Shown: one piece after another, positions 1-11,588 of the stretch | How the letters are laid out: the number at the start of each line of letters is the position of its first letter | Position numbering within the stretch: position 1 is the stretch's first letter | NCBI GenBank assembly: GCA_003255065.1 | Contig: QAOA01002357.1 | Location: 77,346 to 141,345 of the forward strand | Length of the DNA: 64,000 nt | Source of the DNA: Cercis canadensis | Lineage: Eukaryota; Streptophyta; Magnoliopsida; Fabales; Fabaceae | Direction: 5' to 3' | Translations under genes and position numbers: made by a program | Notes under the pieces: generated by a model | Database searches by the model: none | What the model saw: only the letters and a program-made list of their open reading frames with translations | What the model was told of the DNA's origin: nothing

Positions 1-76
1 GTAAGCAGTGCCAGAATTTAACAGTTAAGCAATTAAAATCTACAAGCACCAACAAGTCCAAATCTACAAAACATGT

Positions 77-802
77 CTAAAAGCCATAAAAATCACTAGA
101 AACACACACTAAAAGACTAAGTATAAGAGAAACAAATAGTATAAAATAATGTGTTATCAGTGGCTGTACTTCAATCGCTACAAACTGAATCTCTTCATAA
201 ATAGTGGCTACTGCAGGCTCTAGGGAACCAGAGTCATCATCACTTAAGAAGGTGAAGATTTCAGCACAAATAGCACCGACAGAATCATTGTCACAATCAG
301 TACAAGATTGGCATTGAACAGAATCATCAAACCCAGCCAAATCAGGTAAATCAGCACACAACTCATGGTAGACATCCTCAACCAAAGTATCAATGACATA
401 AATGTGAAAGACTGAGTGCTCATCCATGGGATGCTTCATAGTATCAAAAATATTAAACTGTACAATAGAATCTCCAAACTTTATGGATAGAGTGCCCGCA
501 TACACATCGATCTTGGTCTGTGCGGTCTTGAGGAATAGTCTCCCCAGAATGAGTGGAGTCTTGTTGGATTGTGATTGTTCCTCTATTTCCATAATGTAGA
601 AATATGTAGGGAAGATCAGCTTATCAACTCTGACCAGTATATCTACAATCAAACTAGCTGGATATGCACTGCTCCTGTTGGCTAACTGAATCACAACTCC
701 TGTGGCACTCAAAAGTCCAAGTCCTAGGGAACTAAAAACAGACATAGACATCATATTGATGGAGGCACCTAGGTCTAGCATGGCATGCTCGAACTTGGAA
801 TT
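77..802 (-). pseudogene. retroviral-type aspartic protease of the Ty3 element
   Basis: A reading frame of about 240 residues carries the catalytic D-L-G-A-S motif near its start and a later ILGR-type motif (LILGRLFLKTA), as in Ty3 aspartic proteases. The protease would cut the gag-pol polyprotein inside virus-like particles. It is in the same frame as the upstream gag, with only a TGA at 805-803 between them. The C-terminal 25 residues are hydrophobic, and the frame stops without a reverse transcriptase. The ATG used here is internal to the original polyprotein and is not a true start. Loss of function is likely because of the stop. Confidence 0.8.
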
Positions 803-2779
803 TCACATCACACATGGAATTGTGAAAGTCCCAAGGTCCTTGCATTTCTGAGGCAGAGGCTGAATAAGGGCTGAAACATTTTGACTCATGCTGACCTTCT
901 CATTACCCTTCAGCCGCCTCCTCTGGGTGCATAATTCCTTCAGAAATTTGGCATATTTAGGAATTTGCTTAATGACATCCAGCAATGGAATGTTAACTTC
1001 CACTTTCTTGAAAGTCTTTAGAAGCTTTCTATCCTTCTCAGCCTCATCTGTTTTCTTGGACTGAGTGGCTCTCTGTGGAAAGGGAAGAGCTACTACAGGT
1101 GTAGACTTCTTGGTCTCAGGTGCAAGAGTGACTGGTTTAGGAACTGCTTCCTCTGTTGGCTGGGGCTTGTCTGCAGGTTGATGTTCAGTTGGTGCTTGCA
1201 CAGATTTTCCAGACCTCAGCATGATAGCACTGAAATTCTTCACATTTGGATTAGGATTAGGAACTGTTTGCGAAGGAAGTTTGGCAGAACCCTGGGATTG
1301 CAACTGGCTCACTGAAGAGGCCAATTGTCCAATTTGAGTATTTAGGTTCTGCATGGTGGCATCTGCCCTTTGCTGGAACTGGATGTTGATATTGGTCATT
1401 TGCTTCACTAAATCTTCTAGTGGAGGCTCAAGTTTGGATGTTGATGGGCCTGCTGGTTGCATAGGCTGCTGCTGGAATGGTGGCCTAGTTTATTGAAACT
1501 GGCTCTGCCTAGCTGGTCGAAACTAGCTCTGTCATTGGAATGACTGCCTATACTGCTGCTGTGACTGTTGTTGGGATGACTGTTGTTGTGGTGTTACAGC
1601 ATTGCCATATTTGAAATTGGAATGATCTATCCAACCAAGGTTATAGGTGTTGGAGTAAAGATCAAATATAGGTTGTTGCTGTGGTTGGTATTGGGGTTTA
1701 CCAGGAAAAACACCGGCTGCAGCTACAGAGTGATCTTGAAATCCAGAATCACTATCTTGAAGTGTAGGGCATGCATTTGTGGGATGAGATGGACAAGCAC
1801 AAATGCCACATAAGCTTGCAGGTTAAGATGCAGGTGCTTGTTGTCCTACTGCCAACTGCCTCACCGAGGAGGTGAACTCATCAAGTCTGTGCTCCATTCT
1901 TTGTTGGTCAGCAAGTGATACAACAACTTTATTGACTCCTTTACTCGAAGGAAGCATCCTAACACCAAACTACTGGGAATTGTCAGCCATTTTAGAAATT
2001 AAATCTCTGGCAACAGCTGAGATTTTATCTATTTATGCTCCTCCAATAGCAACATCAATGTTGCTCATCTCAGGAGGTGACAAGCCCTCATAGAAGTACT
2101 GGATCAAAAGCTGATCACTAATCTGATGATGAAGGCAGCTTGAGCAAACCTTAGTGAATCTTTCCCCATACTCATGCAATGTCTCCCCTGGCAGTTTCCT
2201 TATGCCACAGATGTATTTTCTGATTGCTGCAGTCTTGGATGCAGGGAAGAACTTCTCTAAGAACAGCTTCTTCATGTCATTCCAGTTCCTCACCGACCCT
2301 TGTGAAAGGTAATAGAGCCAATCTTTGGCTGAATCCGCAAGGGAGAAAGGGAATGCTCTTAACTTGATGTGCTCCTCAGATACCCCTTGTGGCTTCATTG
2401 TTGAACAAACCACATGAAATTCCTTTAGATGTTTATGGGGATCCTCACTTGCAAGGCCATGAAATTTTGGAAGCAAGTGTATCAATCCAGATTTTAATTC
2501 AAAAGTAGCATCAAGTTCAGGATATTGAATCCCTAGAGATTGATAAGCAACATCAAGGGTAGCTAATTCTTTAAGAGTTCTATCTCTAGCATTCATATTG
2601 TTATCATTTCCAGCCCTTTGAGCAATAGGATCAACAGCAGGTCTAATAACAAGAGGTGGATTGTCAGCCATGGTAGTTGCTATATTATCAGCGGCTCTAT
2701 TTTCTCTAGCAAGTGTATGTAAGGTTCTCTCTATTTCAGGATCAATTTCAAGTAATTGAAAATGAGAAGACCTAGTCAT
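803..2779 (-). pseudogene. gag polyprotein of the Ty3 element (broken)
   Basis: Two open blocks are visible. Block 2779-2033 has an N-terminal region of about 70 residues and then a Retrotrans_gag-type domain (residues about 110-235) with FPFSLADSAKDWLYYL and an LPGETLHEYGERF segment. Block 1462-803 is a proline- and glutamine-rich linker with a basic C-terminus. Between them, at about 1806-1765, the minus strand still reads a CX2CX4HX4C zinc knuckle (CGIC....H....C), but stop codons interrupt the frame (for example near 2032 and 1823). Gag would build the particle and bind element RNA. The start at 2779 is chosen because MTRSSHF is a usual opening for this gag class. Confidence 0.85.
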
Positions 2780-3439
2780 ACACCATGCACATCAGTGGCT
2801 AAATCCCTAAACACATAACAATACACAGAAACACAAAAAGGGGACAAAAATTGACTAAAACAGAAACACACCAAAAGCACAAAACAAAGGAAAAAACACA
2901 CTAAAATAACACTAGAAAAGGTATCTAAAAATTTTTAAATTTTTTTCTACCACCACAGGATGAAAGCTGGGACCAAATGAAACTCAAAAATCAAATAAAA
3001 AATCTTTAAAAAATGATAAGTGGTCAAAACAGTGGAATTTAGCTTAAAAACGCAGATCACAAAGCATAGAAATGTGTATTGATTATTGGCCTATTTCCCT
3101 TCAACTGAACAAGTTTTAGGTCAATCGGAGCACAAAAATTTGGATGGAACAGTACACTCAGAAATCATTAATTCAAGCCAAAACCAAGGGAAAACAAGGG
3201 GGAAATGGAACCAAATTAACAGAATTCACACATTGACAACCTAAAACATTGAGGGAAACCTCAGAGCAAGAAAAACAATGGCCACAGGCCTCACACAGAA
3301 TAGAAACTTAGCCAAAAAGTAATGGAAAAATGGCCTAAACCGTCAAAAGCACATAAACACACACACAAGCAGGGTGAATTAGGGAGAAGTTAAAAGTCAG
3401 TTTCATTACTAATAATATTGATTCAAAACTAGAATAATT

Positions 3440-3455
3440 CCCGGCAACGGCGCCA
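3440..3455 (-). promoter_or_regulatory. primer binding site, tRNA-Asp type
   Basis: The minus strand reads TGGCGCCGTTGCCGGG, complementary to the 3' end of plant tRNA-Asp(GTC). It lies 5 bases inside the LTR edge at 3461. This fixes both the element's orientation and the LTR end. Confidence 0.92.
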
Positions 3456-3460
3456 AAATT

Positions 3461-4890
3461 TGATGAGCTGCCGAGGCCCTCAAATTAGTGAAATTTATAG
3501 TTGGTTTACCAAAGCTACTTGTAGCATAAGGCAACACCAAGTCGAACCAAAGGATTATCCTAATTAAGAAATTAGATTTAGGAACATAAAAATAGGGTGG
3601 TTTGTTGTGTTCAAGTGATTAACAGAAATTGATCAAAAGTGGTAAACCTATTAAGGATAGCAACCAATCCAAGTCTAATTGATTCTGATTTTAATCCAGC
3701 CTTGATTTCAATGAATCCATTCAATTATTAACCTAGTTCTTGGCCTTAGAACACATCAAGAAGCCTCTCAGTGCTCTATGGATGTCCATTGGTTAAGCAA
3801 CCAGGATTCAATTAATTAGGGTTCAATGAATTAAGCATCCACTAATTCTAATTAACCTAAGTCCAGAATCCAGCCAAGGGTAACCAATCTATCCAAAAGC
3901 TTAGAAACATTGACTAACCTTTAATTTCCTATTTTATCACATGCAATTAAGCAATCAACACATGAAAATTCAAATCCGAATTTAAGCAATTCAAACAGAA
4001 TATTTCAGAGGAAGGAAAGAAATAGATCAACCACCAAATGAACAACAATCAAAGCATAATCTCAGAATTAATAATCAGAATAGCAAAACTTGGATTGATT
4101 TAAGTTTTCAGCCCTCCATGAACAAGAGAGACCAAGTTCTTAAAATATCTAGAGAGGAAACTTAGAGACTAAGAAAACTAAACTATGTGTCTACAAAATA
4201 TCTTACAAAATATCCTAATGCATTTTCGGCTGCCCCTTTCTGAGCTTATAAAGACATGAAAATACATGTACACCCAAATTTCCCTTAGGGTAGATGCATT
4301 CCCATGGGCCTTAGCTTTCATTGGGCTTTGGTTTGGGCTCAATTGGACTTGTAATGAAGAAGTTAGGTCCATTTAAGTGCCAACAGGTCTCTAGAACCAT
4401 CAGCCAACTTCGATAGGAAATAAGGCCATCTGAACGATACAATTTGGTGAATAGGTCTTCACAATAATTTAAGAGCTGTGTCTTAGCTTTCCAATGGGAC
4501 CAGTTTCAAGTCCATACGACCTTTACAGCTCAAGTTATGATTCAAACACTGCATGCAGGTCAGGATCCTGTGACACCAACTCTTCTCTGGCTTCCAGGGT
4601 GCATATGACCAGCTAGACATCCGAATTAGATTTAGGGCTCTGAATCAAAGTTGTAGAGCTTTCTCTTATATTTCCTACAAGGTAAGATTCAAAATTATCA
4701 TATGTCTAGAACTCAAGTTATTGCTGAAAAACAGAGAGTACATAAAATGTCCAAAATTACTGAAAAATACAATTAAGCACAATTGGATCCAAACTAATGA
4801 AATGTGGCCCAAGCCCACTCAATTCATCCCAAAAGAGGTTTAAAAGACTAAATATGAGGGTTAAATACTGCATAAAAAGTATGTTTATCA
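3461..4890 (-). repeat. 5' LTR of the Athila/Tat-like element (1430 bp)
   Basis: On the minus strand it starts TGATAAACATACT and ends CTCATCA, giving the TG...CA ends expected of an LTR. The inner edge is set by the adjacent tRNA-Asp primer site. The outer edge is set by the abrupt change to Copia integrase coding sequence at 4891. It holds no coding sequence; a weak 64-residue ORF inside it is treated as chance. Confidence 0.82.
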
Positions 4891-5310
4891 TTCTGCCCAA
4901 AACATGTTTGTGTTTGGTAATCCTTTCTCCTTTAGCATCGATCTCGCCATCTCTATAACAATTCTATTCTTTCGTTCTGAAACTCTGTTCTGCTCCGGTG
5001 CGTATCCAACGGTTAGTTGCCGTTCAACTCCTTCATATTTATAGAATTTCTCAGATTCTTTTGAAGTGTATTCTTTGCCACGATTACTCCTTAATGTCTT
5101 GATGTGATGGCCGCTTTGAATCTCAACTAGTTGCTTAAATTTCTTGAAAATTTTGAGGACATCAGATTTTTCATGCATAAAGTAAACCCATGTCATTCTA
5201 GTATAATCATCAATGAAAAGAATGAAGTACCTGTTTTGGGTGAGAGATGGTGTCCTCATCGGTCTACATATATAATAAGTTGGTTTTATACCGCTTATCT
5301 CGTATAATTC
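4888..5310 (-). pseudogene. Copia integrase core remnant
   Basis: About 125 residues read as a Ty1/copia integrase core. CGPM is degraded to CRPM, followed by YFILFIDDYTRMTWVYF with the catalytic D-D context, then LRSNRGKEYTS (the usual LRSDNGGEY is degraded) and EQNRVSERKNRIV near the third acidic residue. The fragment is cut at 4891 by the Athila-like LTR and fades upstream of about 5310. It lies in the same orientation as the Copia gag at 9866-10143, so both may be pieces of one element opened by the Tat/Ogre-like insertion. The roughly 380 residues expected between them are missing, so two separate elements are also possible. Confidence 0.8.
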
Positions 5311-6539
5311 TTGTTTGACTTTTGTTCATTCTTGAGTATTTTAGGGTAGGTTTTCACAATTTATGTTTCCTTTTGTAGGTTTATGTTTTGGAAGACCTTG
5401 GAAGCTGTTTTGGTGCAATTCGGTGCAACAAAAAAGTTAAACTCGTGCATTCTGGAATGGAGGCAGGGGCTTGGGCACTGCAGCCCCCTATTTGCGAAGA
5501 AATGAAAGATTAAATAGGAGCTTGGGCACAGCAGCCCCCTAACCCAGGAGCTGCAGTGCCCTGGAAACTGAAAAGACACTGAAGAACCAGAGAAGAGGGC
5601 ACTGCAGAGCCCTTGACCCTGTGCCGCAGCGCCCTAACACGACGAAATTAGCACTTAAAGACAGGAGCTAGGGCACTGCAGCACCCTATACGAAGCACCG
5701 TAACGCGCATCAAGTATGAACCAGGAAGCTGCAGTTCCCAAACCCAAGGTTGCAGCCTATAAGGGAAGAAACTCAGCATATAAGAAAGCAAGAGTTATGC
5801 ATTTCAATATCAGAAGGATAAACAACGTCTCAGTCAAGTGGAAGTCTGATCCAAAGCAATATGAGAATCAATAAAGTTGGGTATCACAGAACTACAACTG
5901 GGGCAAAATCATTCGTTCTATGTGACTTCTGAATTTTTCATCCCGAACTACGTGGGCTTTGATTCCTCTTCGAGGATATGTAGGCACCTACTTCATAGGG
6001 CAAGTCCAATTTCACCAAGACCCCATACTGGGGCAAATTTTGATTTCGATGAGTATCTCTTTGAGTTTTCAATCCTGTGATATTCGTACACTTCTTTTCT
6101 TGATTTAAATAAAAGAGGTTAATTCATTGAATCTACTTCTTTCAGTTATGCATACTCTCCATGATAAATTATTGAGTTATGATTTTGAATAAAATGTGAG
6201 TGGATTGTTTATATGGCATATTCATTTATTTTTTTAAAGTAGGTCACATTGACATGATTTTCAGACTTCAGAATGATCTCTTCTAAATCAAAGCAAGGTT
6301 CAAGAGTTGTTGAGATCCTTCTTTAATCTTTACAGTAAGAAATGTGTGTGATCTCATCATTTGGAGAATAAGGAGAAATTATCTGACAGAGACAAAAATT
6401 CAGTTTCCAAAGAGAAAAGACACGCATGAGTGATTCGACTTTCGAAAGATTAAATTTTGATTGAACAACTTTCTTTGCAAAGAATCAAAGATGACTCATC
6501 TTAGTGCTATGGAGTACATTTCTTACATTTTTCCAACTA

Positions 6540-7200
6540 TTAATTGTCTTGTCATTACATTTTTACGCCATTACATTTTTATGCCATTATTTTTCTTGCT
6601 ATTAATTTTTTCGCTGTTATATTTTATGTTATTAATTTCTCTTATATTTGTGCCATTAACTTTCTTGCCATTATATTTGCGCCATTAATTTTATGTCATT
6701 ACATTTGGGCCATTAATTTTTTAGCCATTAAATTTTCTCGTCATTACATTTTATGCCATTAATTTTCTTGTCATTATATTTTATGCTATTACATTCATGC
6801 CATTAATTTCTCAGCCATTACATTTTATGTCATTAAATTTTCTCGCCATTAAATTTTATGCCATTAATTTTTCTTGCTATTACATTTGTGCCATTAATTT
6901 ATTGTCGTTACATTTGGGCCATTAATTTTTCAGCCATAAAATTTTCTCGCCATTACATTTCATGCCATTAATTTTCTTGTCATTATATTTTATGACATTA
7001 TATTTGTGCCATTAATTTCTCAGCTATTACATTTTATGCCATTAAATTTTCTCGCCATTACATTTTATGCCATTAATTTTCTTGCCATTACATGTTTGTA
7101 CAATTAATTTTCCGCTATTACATGTTGTGCCATTAGGATCTCATGTCATTCTCATTTCTCGATATTACATTCTCCTGTTATTATATTTTTGCCATTGTAA
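6540..7200. repeat. AT-rich minisatellite built on a GCCATTA core
   Basis: About 660 bp of tandem variation on units of roughly 13 to 27 bases, such as GCCATTAATTTTC and GCCATTACATTTT, in dozens of copies. ORFs read through it are products of the repeat and are not genes. It lies between degenerate internal sequence and the polypurine tract of the Tat/Ogre-like element. Such 3' untranslated tandem arrays are known in this group. Confidence 0.9.
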
Positions 7201-7337
7201 TTTACGTCATTTTGTTTTGACATTTCAATCTCTACCCTAAATACTGGACGAAATACGTGTCTTTTATCTTTACATGTCCCCTACGCAAAAAACGTGATAA
7301 GCGAAAGCTTCACACGTTATTCTAATAGGAAACATGT

Positions 7338-7351
7338 AAAGAGGGGCAAAC
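7338..7351 (+). promoter_or_regulatory. polypurine tract of the Tat/Ogre-like element
   Basis: AAAGAGGGGCAAAC lies directly before TGTGGACACT, the start of the long LTR. This is the usual plus-strand primer arrangement at the inner edge of a 3' LTR. It shows that the element is on the plus strand and that the LTR at 7352 is the 3' copy. Confidence 0.8.
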
Positions 7352-7375
7352 TGTGGACACTTATTTTCGTCCAAA

Positions 7376-7383
<8 letters not shown>

Positions 7384-7415
<32 letters not shown>
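7384..7415. repeat. TA dinucleotide microsatellite
   Basis: A pure alternating TA run of about 32 bases inside the LTR. Similar runs occur at 11557-11582 and 52279-52315. Confidence 0.95.
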
Positions 7416-7422
<7 letters not shown>

Positions 7423-7929
7423 GATATAATTAAATGTGTGGGAAGAGATAGACATAGAAAGAGATGTGAGTGCATGAAAAAATAAGAGACATGAGTAAGT
7501 TGGAAACAAAAGAGAGAGGGATAAATGATTTAGAAAAATAAAAAAATAGAGAAAGAGACCTAGTGGGATTCATGTGCATGAGTTTCATTTTTATTATTAT
7601 TTTTATTTTAATAAAAGGAAGTAAGAGTCATGAGTAAGTTAAAAACAAAAGAGAGAGTTAGAGATTGTGTGCAATTGAAACACCAAAAAGGGGATAGAGG
7701 GGATAAGTGTTTTAAAGAGAGGAAGAGATGGAGGTTAACACAAATAGAGAGAGAGATGTGAAGGACTTAGGTGCAAGGTGAGTAGTATAAAAGCAAGAGG
7801 CAAGGGCTAAAACAAATACCAACAGCAATACACAGAAAAAGAGCAATAGAGAGAACATAACTGAAACAAGGAAGAAGAGAGGGCAAAGAGAAAGAGAACC
7901 AAGGTAAGATTTCTTCATTTTCGCAGCTT

Positions 7930-8970
7930 TTAGGCAGCTCTGGCAGTAGTTGGTTTTATTTTTCTAGACAAAGATTCAGGGCTCCAAATCAATTGATGTT
8001 GGTCTCATTAGAACCGTAAGAGGTGTGTTGTTAATAGATATTAGTTTCAGTTTTTTTTCATGTCGCCTCTGCTCCCAGTTTCGATTTAAGTTTGGCTGTT
8101 TTTCTGTCCTGTCAAGCCTTTGGTTTTCTCTGGCAGTGTACAATCTTTTATTTCTTTCTGGAGTTAGACGCTTCCAAATTAATTGATATTGGTCTCATTA
8201 GAACCGTAAGATATGTGGTTTTAATATATATTAGTTTCATATTTTTGGCATGTCACCTCTGCTCCCAGTTTCGATTTAAGTTTGGCTGTTTTTCTGCCCT
8301 GTCAAGCCTTTGGTTTTCTCTGGCAGTGTACAATCTTTTATTTCTTTCTGGAGTTATACGGTTCCAAATTAATTGATATTGGTCTCATTAGAACCGTGAG
8401 ATATGTGGTTTTAATATATATTATTTTCAGATTTTTTGCATGTCCCCCCTGCTCTCACTTTTGATTTAAAGTTGGCTGTTTCTCTGTCCTGTCAAGTCTG
8501 TTGGTTTTCTCCGACAGTGTGCAATTTTTTATTTATTTCTGGAGATATATGGTTCCAAATTACGTGATATTGATCTCATTAGAATCACAAGAGGTGTAGT
8601 TTCAATATATGTTATTTTCAGATTTTTTACATGTCTCCCTTGATCTCGGTTTTGATTTAAAGTTGGCTGTTTCTCTGTCCTATCAAGCCTGTTGGTTTTC
8701 TCTGACAATGTGCAATCTTTTATTTCTTTCTAGAGTTATACAGCTTCAAATTAAGTGATGTTAGTCTCATTAGAATCATAAGATGTGTGGCTTAAATATA
8801 TATAATTTTCATATTTTTTTTTATGTCTACTTTATTCTCAGTTTACATTTAAAGTTTTGCTGTTTTCTGTATTGTTAAGCTAGTTGATTTTCTATGATAG
8901 TATATAGTCTTTTAAATTTTTCTGGAGCTATAGAGCCCCGATTTAGGTGTTTCTTGTCTTTTTAAAACCA
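7930..8970. repeat. 190-bp tandem repeat inside the LTR, about 5.5 units
   Basis: The anchor TTGGCTGTTT recurs at 8091, 8281, 8471 and 8661, and as TTTTGCTGTT near 8856, so the period is 190 bp. Each unit also carries TTGGTCTCATTAGAACC and TCTGGAGTTAT. The second and third units are nearly identical. Units become more diverged toward 8970, which suggests recent local duplication of the central units. Short ORFs spanning the units (8092-8376, 8282-8464) follow the repeat and are not genes. Confidence 0.9.
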
Positions 8971-9865
8971 TGAGATGTATATCTTCAATTTGAGAAATCT
9001 TCATAATTTTTCATTTTTTGTTGATTGGCTGAGGTTCTATTTAGTCCATTGTTCTTGATGTGCTAAGCTATTTTTTGTATGGATTGGACCTGGCCCATGA
9101 AATGGACTGGTTTATGTCCTCTGATTTGTTGAGCTGGTTCCTATTCTAGGCTAAACTAGGCCCACGAAATGAGCTTACATATCATGCATTTTTACATTCA
9201 TTTAGTTAATTCTATGCGACTAGCATCCATAGGCCCCTTACTTGTCAAGGGAGGGATAGGAGCGACTTACCCCCATAGGGGTGGCTCTTCTATCTGCCCG
9301 AGGTAAGGATAAGCGCCGCTTTGGGAACCGAGAAGCGTGGGAACAAAGTGGAAGGATTAGGACGCGATTAGATTCATGCATAGCACAATTTTTTATTTGA
9401 AAATTTTGAATTCCTTTTAATTTTAATTTTGAAAAATAAAAAAATAATAATAATAAAAATAAAAATTCACTTTGAATCATTGTGAACTACGCGGACTTTG
9501 ATCCTTAATTAGGATACGTAGGCATTCGAGGGTGACGAATCAAGTCTTGTTTTAAATAATCACCTATTTTTCTTTTAGAGATAAAATAAATACAATTAGG
9601 CCATGATTTAATTTGCACAATTAATTTTTGGTAACTGTCGTTTAGACGGGTGTTATAGGGTGCCTAACACCTTCCCTATACACAATTAGACTCCCGAACC
9701 TTCTCTGGTTCGCAGACATATTTTTTTAGAAATTAAAAGGGGTTTTCCAATTGTTCCCCAAATTTTTAATACAATTGGTGGCGACTCCAGAGTTTTCATT
9801 TCGAAAACTAAATCTCTTTTATTTAAGTCATCCGCGTTATACCAACCTCCGAGTATGTTATGACA

Positions 9866-10143
9866 GTCGGCATCTGTGATTCTTGTAAAAATAGTGTCAC
9901 CTACTACTTACTGGATAACAAACAGAGCTTGCGCATCCTTCTGTTGATTCTCCTCCAATTTTTTTTTTTCTCAACTTCGGACAGAGTGGAAATATCTTCT
10001 GGGGCATTAAACCCATTTTGAACAATATCCCATAATTTTTGTGAGATAAAATATGTCTTTAATTTTAGCTTCCAAAAATCATTGTTTTCACTAGTAAAAG
10101 CTAGTAGAGGGACAAAAGAGAAATTGACAGTAGGTGCAGCCAT
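9866..10143 (-). pseudogene. Copia gag N-terminus (UBN2-like), truncated
   Basis: The minus-strand ATG at 10143 opens MAAPTVNFSFVPLLAFTSEN, followed by FWKLKLKTYFISQKLWDIV, typical of a Copia gag N-terminus. After about 65 residues a frameshift occurs. In the next frame the expected KDAQALFVIQ continues, with a stop, to GDTIFTRI near 9880. Coding ends at 9866, where the Tat/Ogre-like LTR begins. This shows that the LTR element landed inside the gag gene or that a later deletion joined them. Confidence 0.82.
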
Positions 10144-10239
10144 GGATAGAGGAGAATTTTTAGATAAAGGTGAAATAAAAATGTGGGATAGGAAAATGAG
10201 TTTTAGTGAATGAGTCTCACGCCCAAATGGAAAGAAGTA

Positions 10240-10251
10240 GCTCTAATACCA
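10240..10251 (-). promoter_or_regulatory. primer binding site of a Copia element, initiator-Met type
   Basis: The minus strand reads TGGTATTAGAGC, one change from the plant Copia primer site TGGTATCAGAGC. It lies between the gag start at 10143 and an LTR edge at 10253. Confidence 0.85.
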
Positions 10252-10252
10252 C

Positions 10253-10770
10253 TGTTAGTTTTTTATAGGATGGGACAATAGTTGTGCATGTGTGAAAAGA
10301 TAAATGATAGGTGAACAAAAGAGAGTGAGAGGGTGTGGAGTAGTAGTTGAAAGTAGAAGATTAGTTATAAAAGAGGAAGAGGTACTTGATGGTAGTAGTT
10401 AAAGGACTTAGTGATTGAAGGAAACATGTACAAGCCTAGGATTTCTTTTTTTTTTTTTTTTTTTTTCACTCTCTCTCTCTTGCACTCTTACATTAGCTAT
10501 TGATGCCTATTTATAGGCTTCTTATAACCGCCCATGTATGGTGGTTTTGTGTAGATTTTTCTTTTCATTTCTAGACTTTTCTTTTGCAGTTGTTAGTCTA
10601 GATTTTTCTATTAGTTTCTTTACTAGTCTACCACCTTCTACTATTTTCTACTATCTTCCACAGCTTCTAGTATTTTCTTTGCAATTCTAATTTTTCAACA
10701 GCTGCTCTAGCATTTTCTAGAGCTTCTCTTTGGTGGCAACTTGATGATAAGTCTAGATTTTTCCAGAGAA
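10253..10770 (-). repeat. 5' LTR of the Copia element (right edge approximate)
   Basis: The LTR begins next to the primer site (plus strand TGTTAG). A TATA-like box is seen on the minus strand at about 10505-10516 (CTATAAATAGGC), in the right place for LTR transcription toward the gag. A T-rich and CT-rich run lies at 10449-10482. The distal LTR end could not be found, as no CTAACA partner is visible, so the end coordinate is a guess. Confidence 0.55.
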
Positions 10771-11457
10771 GTGTACTATTGTTTAATAGAATTCAAAGAA
10801 AAGAAAGGTTTTTTTTCCACTTTCTCTTCTAGAAGACGAATTTGCTTTCCTGGGAAATGAAATGCAAATTTAATTATGTTTTTATTTCGGTCTTGCAATT
10901 TTTTGGAGCTCATTAACTTTTTTTTCTTTATTTGGTGCTTCATGAAGCTCTCATGGTGAATGAAAATGGTCAGGAAGTTTTTCAATATAAAAAACAAAAC
11001 TGAGGACTTCTAAGCAGATGGTGGATGTTATGGAGGTGGGTATTTTTTTTTCTTTCCAAAGCAAGAAATTTTGGGTAATTTTTTTCTCTGGAGACTTCTC
11101 ATTGCCATCACCATGAACGCGTGGAAACCTAGTCTTTTTAAGGATCTCCATCACATCATAATTCTTCTAGTTGCATCACCCTCTTTCTGTCCTGACGTTA
11201 AATGAGTACAAATAAAGCAAAAGTTTGTTTCATGTAGAGAGACATACAAATTGACATGGATCCCTGCAAAATACAAGCAGAATTACTCTTCTAATAAACA
11301 ATTCATATTTTAGGATGAATAAATCCAAGATAAATTATAGATTAGGACCATCATTTCTGACTTAAAAAGTTACCTTATTTCCAAGATTGCCCATCAGTCC
11401 TCTGCCAACACATGACACTTTCATGTTTCGAACATGATCTTTCAATTCACTTCTCAC

Positions 11458-11556
11458 CTATGTGGCACGGGTACATGTACGAGTTTCGTCTCTGGTACGG
11501 GTACGAAACATGGGTATTGCATTTTTAAAAAAATAGAGGTACGGGTATGCCACGTC

Positions 11557-11588
<32 letters not shown>

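Larger units (their letters stand above)
1..4890 (-). mobile_element. Athila/Tat-like Ty3 retrotransposon, 5' part (runs off the left edge)
   Basis: Read on the minus strand the order is 5' LTR (4890-3461), primer binding site (3455-3440), a leader of about 650 bp with no ORF (3439-2780), gag (2779-803) and protease (781-77). The gag start and the DLGAS protease motif fit Athila/Tat-like Ty3 elements. The 3' half and 3' LTR lie outside the window, so the target-site duplication cannot be checked; the right flank at 4891 begins TTCTG. gag has a frameshift or stop region between 2032 and 1463, and one TGA separates gag from protease, so this copy is decayed. After the protease stop at 77 no reverse transcriptase reading is seen in the remaining 76 bases. 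It may therefore be a gag-protease-only non-autonomous type, but the window edge prevents a decision. Confidence 0.88.
5311..7351 (+). mobile_element. 3' non-coding internal region of a Tat/Ogre-like element and other LTR-like debris
   Basis: No convincing coding sequence is present. 5455-5760 is GC-rich with a recurring phrase (GGGCACTGCAG plus CCC variants). 5880-6080 holds a motif run (GAACTACGTGGGCTTTGA then GGATATGTAGGCA) that recurs in slightly changed form at 9482-9530 inside the following LTR, and is a usual landmark of Tat/Ogre LTRs. So 5880-6080 may be a piece of an older related LTR. 6540-7200 is a minisatellite. The region ends with a purine-rich tract next to the LTR at 7352, which places it as 3' untranslated sequence of the element. 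Confidence 0.55.
7352..9865 (+). repeat. 3' LTR of a Tat/Ogre-like Ty3 element (2514 bp)
   Basis: It starts TGTGGACACT after a polypurine tract and ends TATGACA, where Copia gag coding begins at 9866. Inside are a TA microsatellite (7384-7415), a purine-rich zone (7440-7900), the 190-bp tandem repeat (about 7930-8970), the landmark GAACTACGCGGACTTTGA at about 9484, and a conserved stretch ending GGTGGCGACTCC at about 9777-9788. The last motif resembles a primer site. It is better placed inside the LTR because Copia gag reading starts only at 9866. TSD not testable, as the left partner is missing. Confidence 0.75.

Noticed and set aside
6461..6762. Hydrophobic ORFs resembling membrane proteins
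   Set aside because: They are translations of an AT-rich minisatellite.
7712..7918. 68-residue hydrophobic ORF with a signal-like start
   Set aside because: It is the complement of a purine-rich zone inside an LTR.
9777..9790. GGTGGCGACTCC as a primer binding site with the LTR ending at 9773
   Set aside because: Copia gag coding resumes only at 9866, so the LTR most likely runs to 9865 and this motif lies within it. Tat/Ogre LTRs often carry this word.
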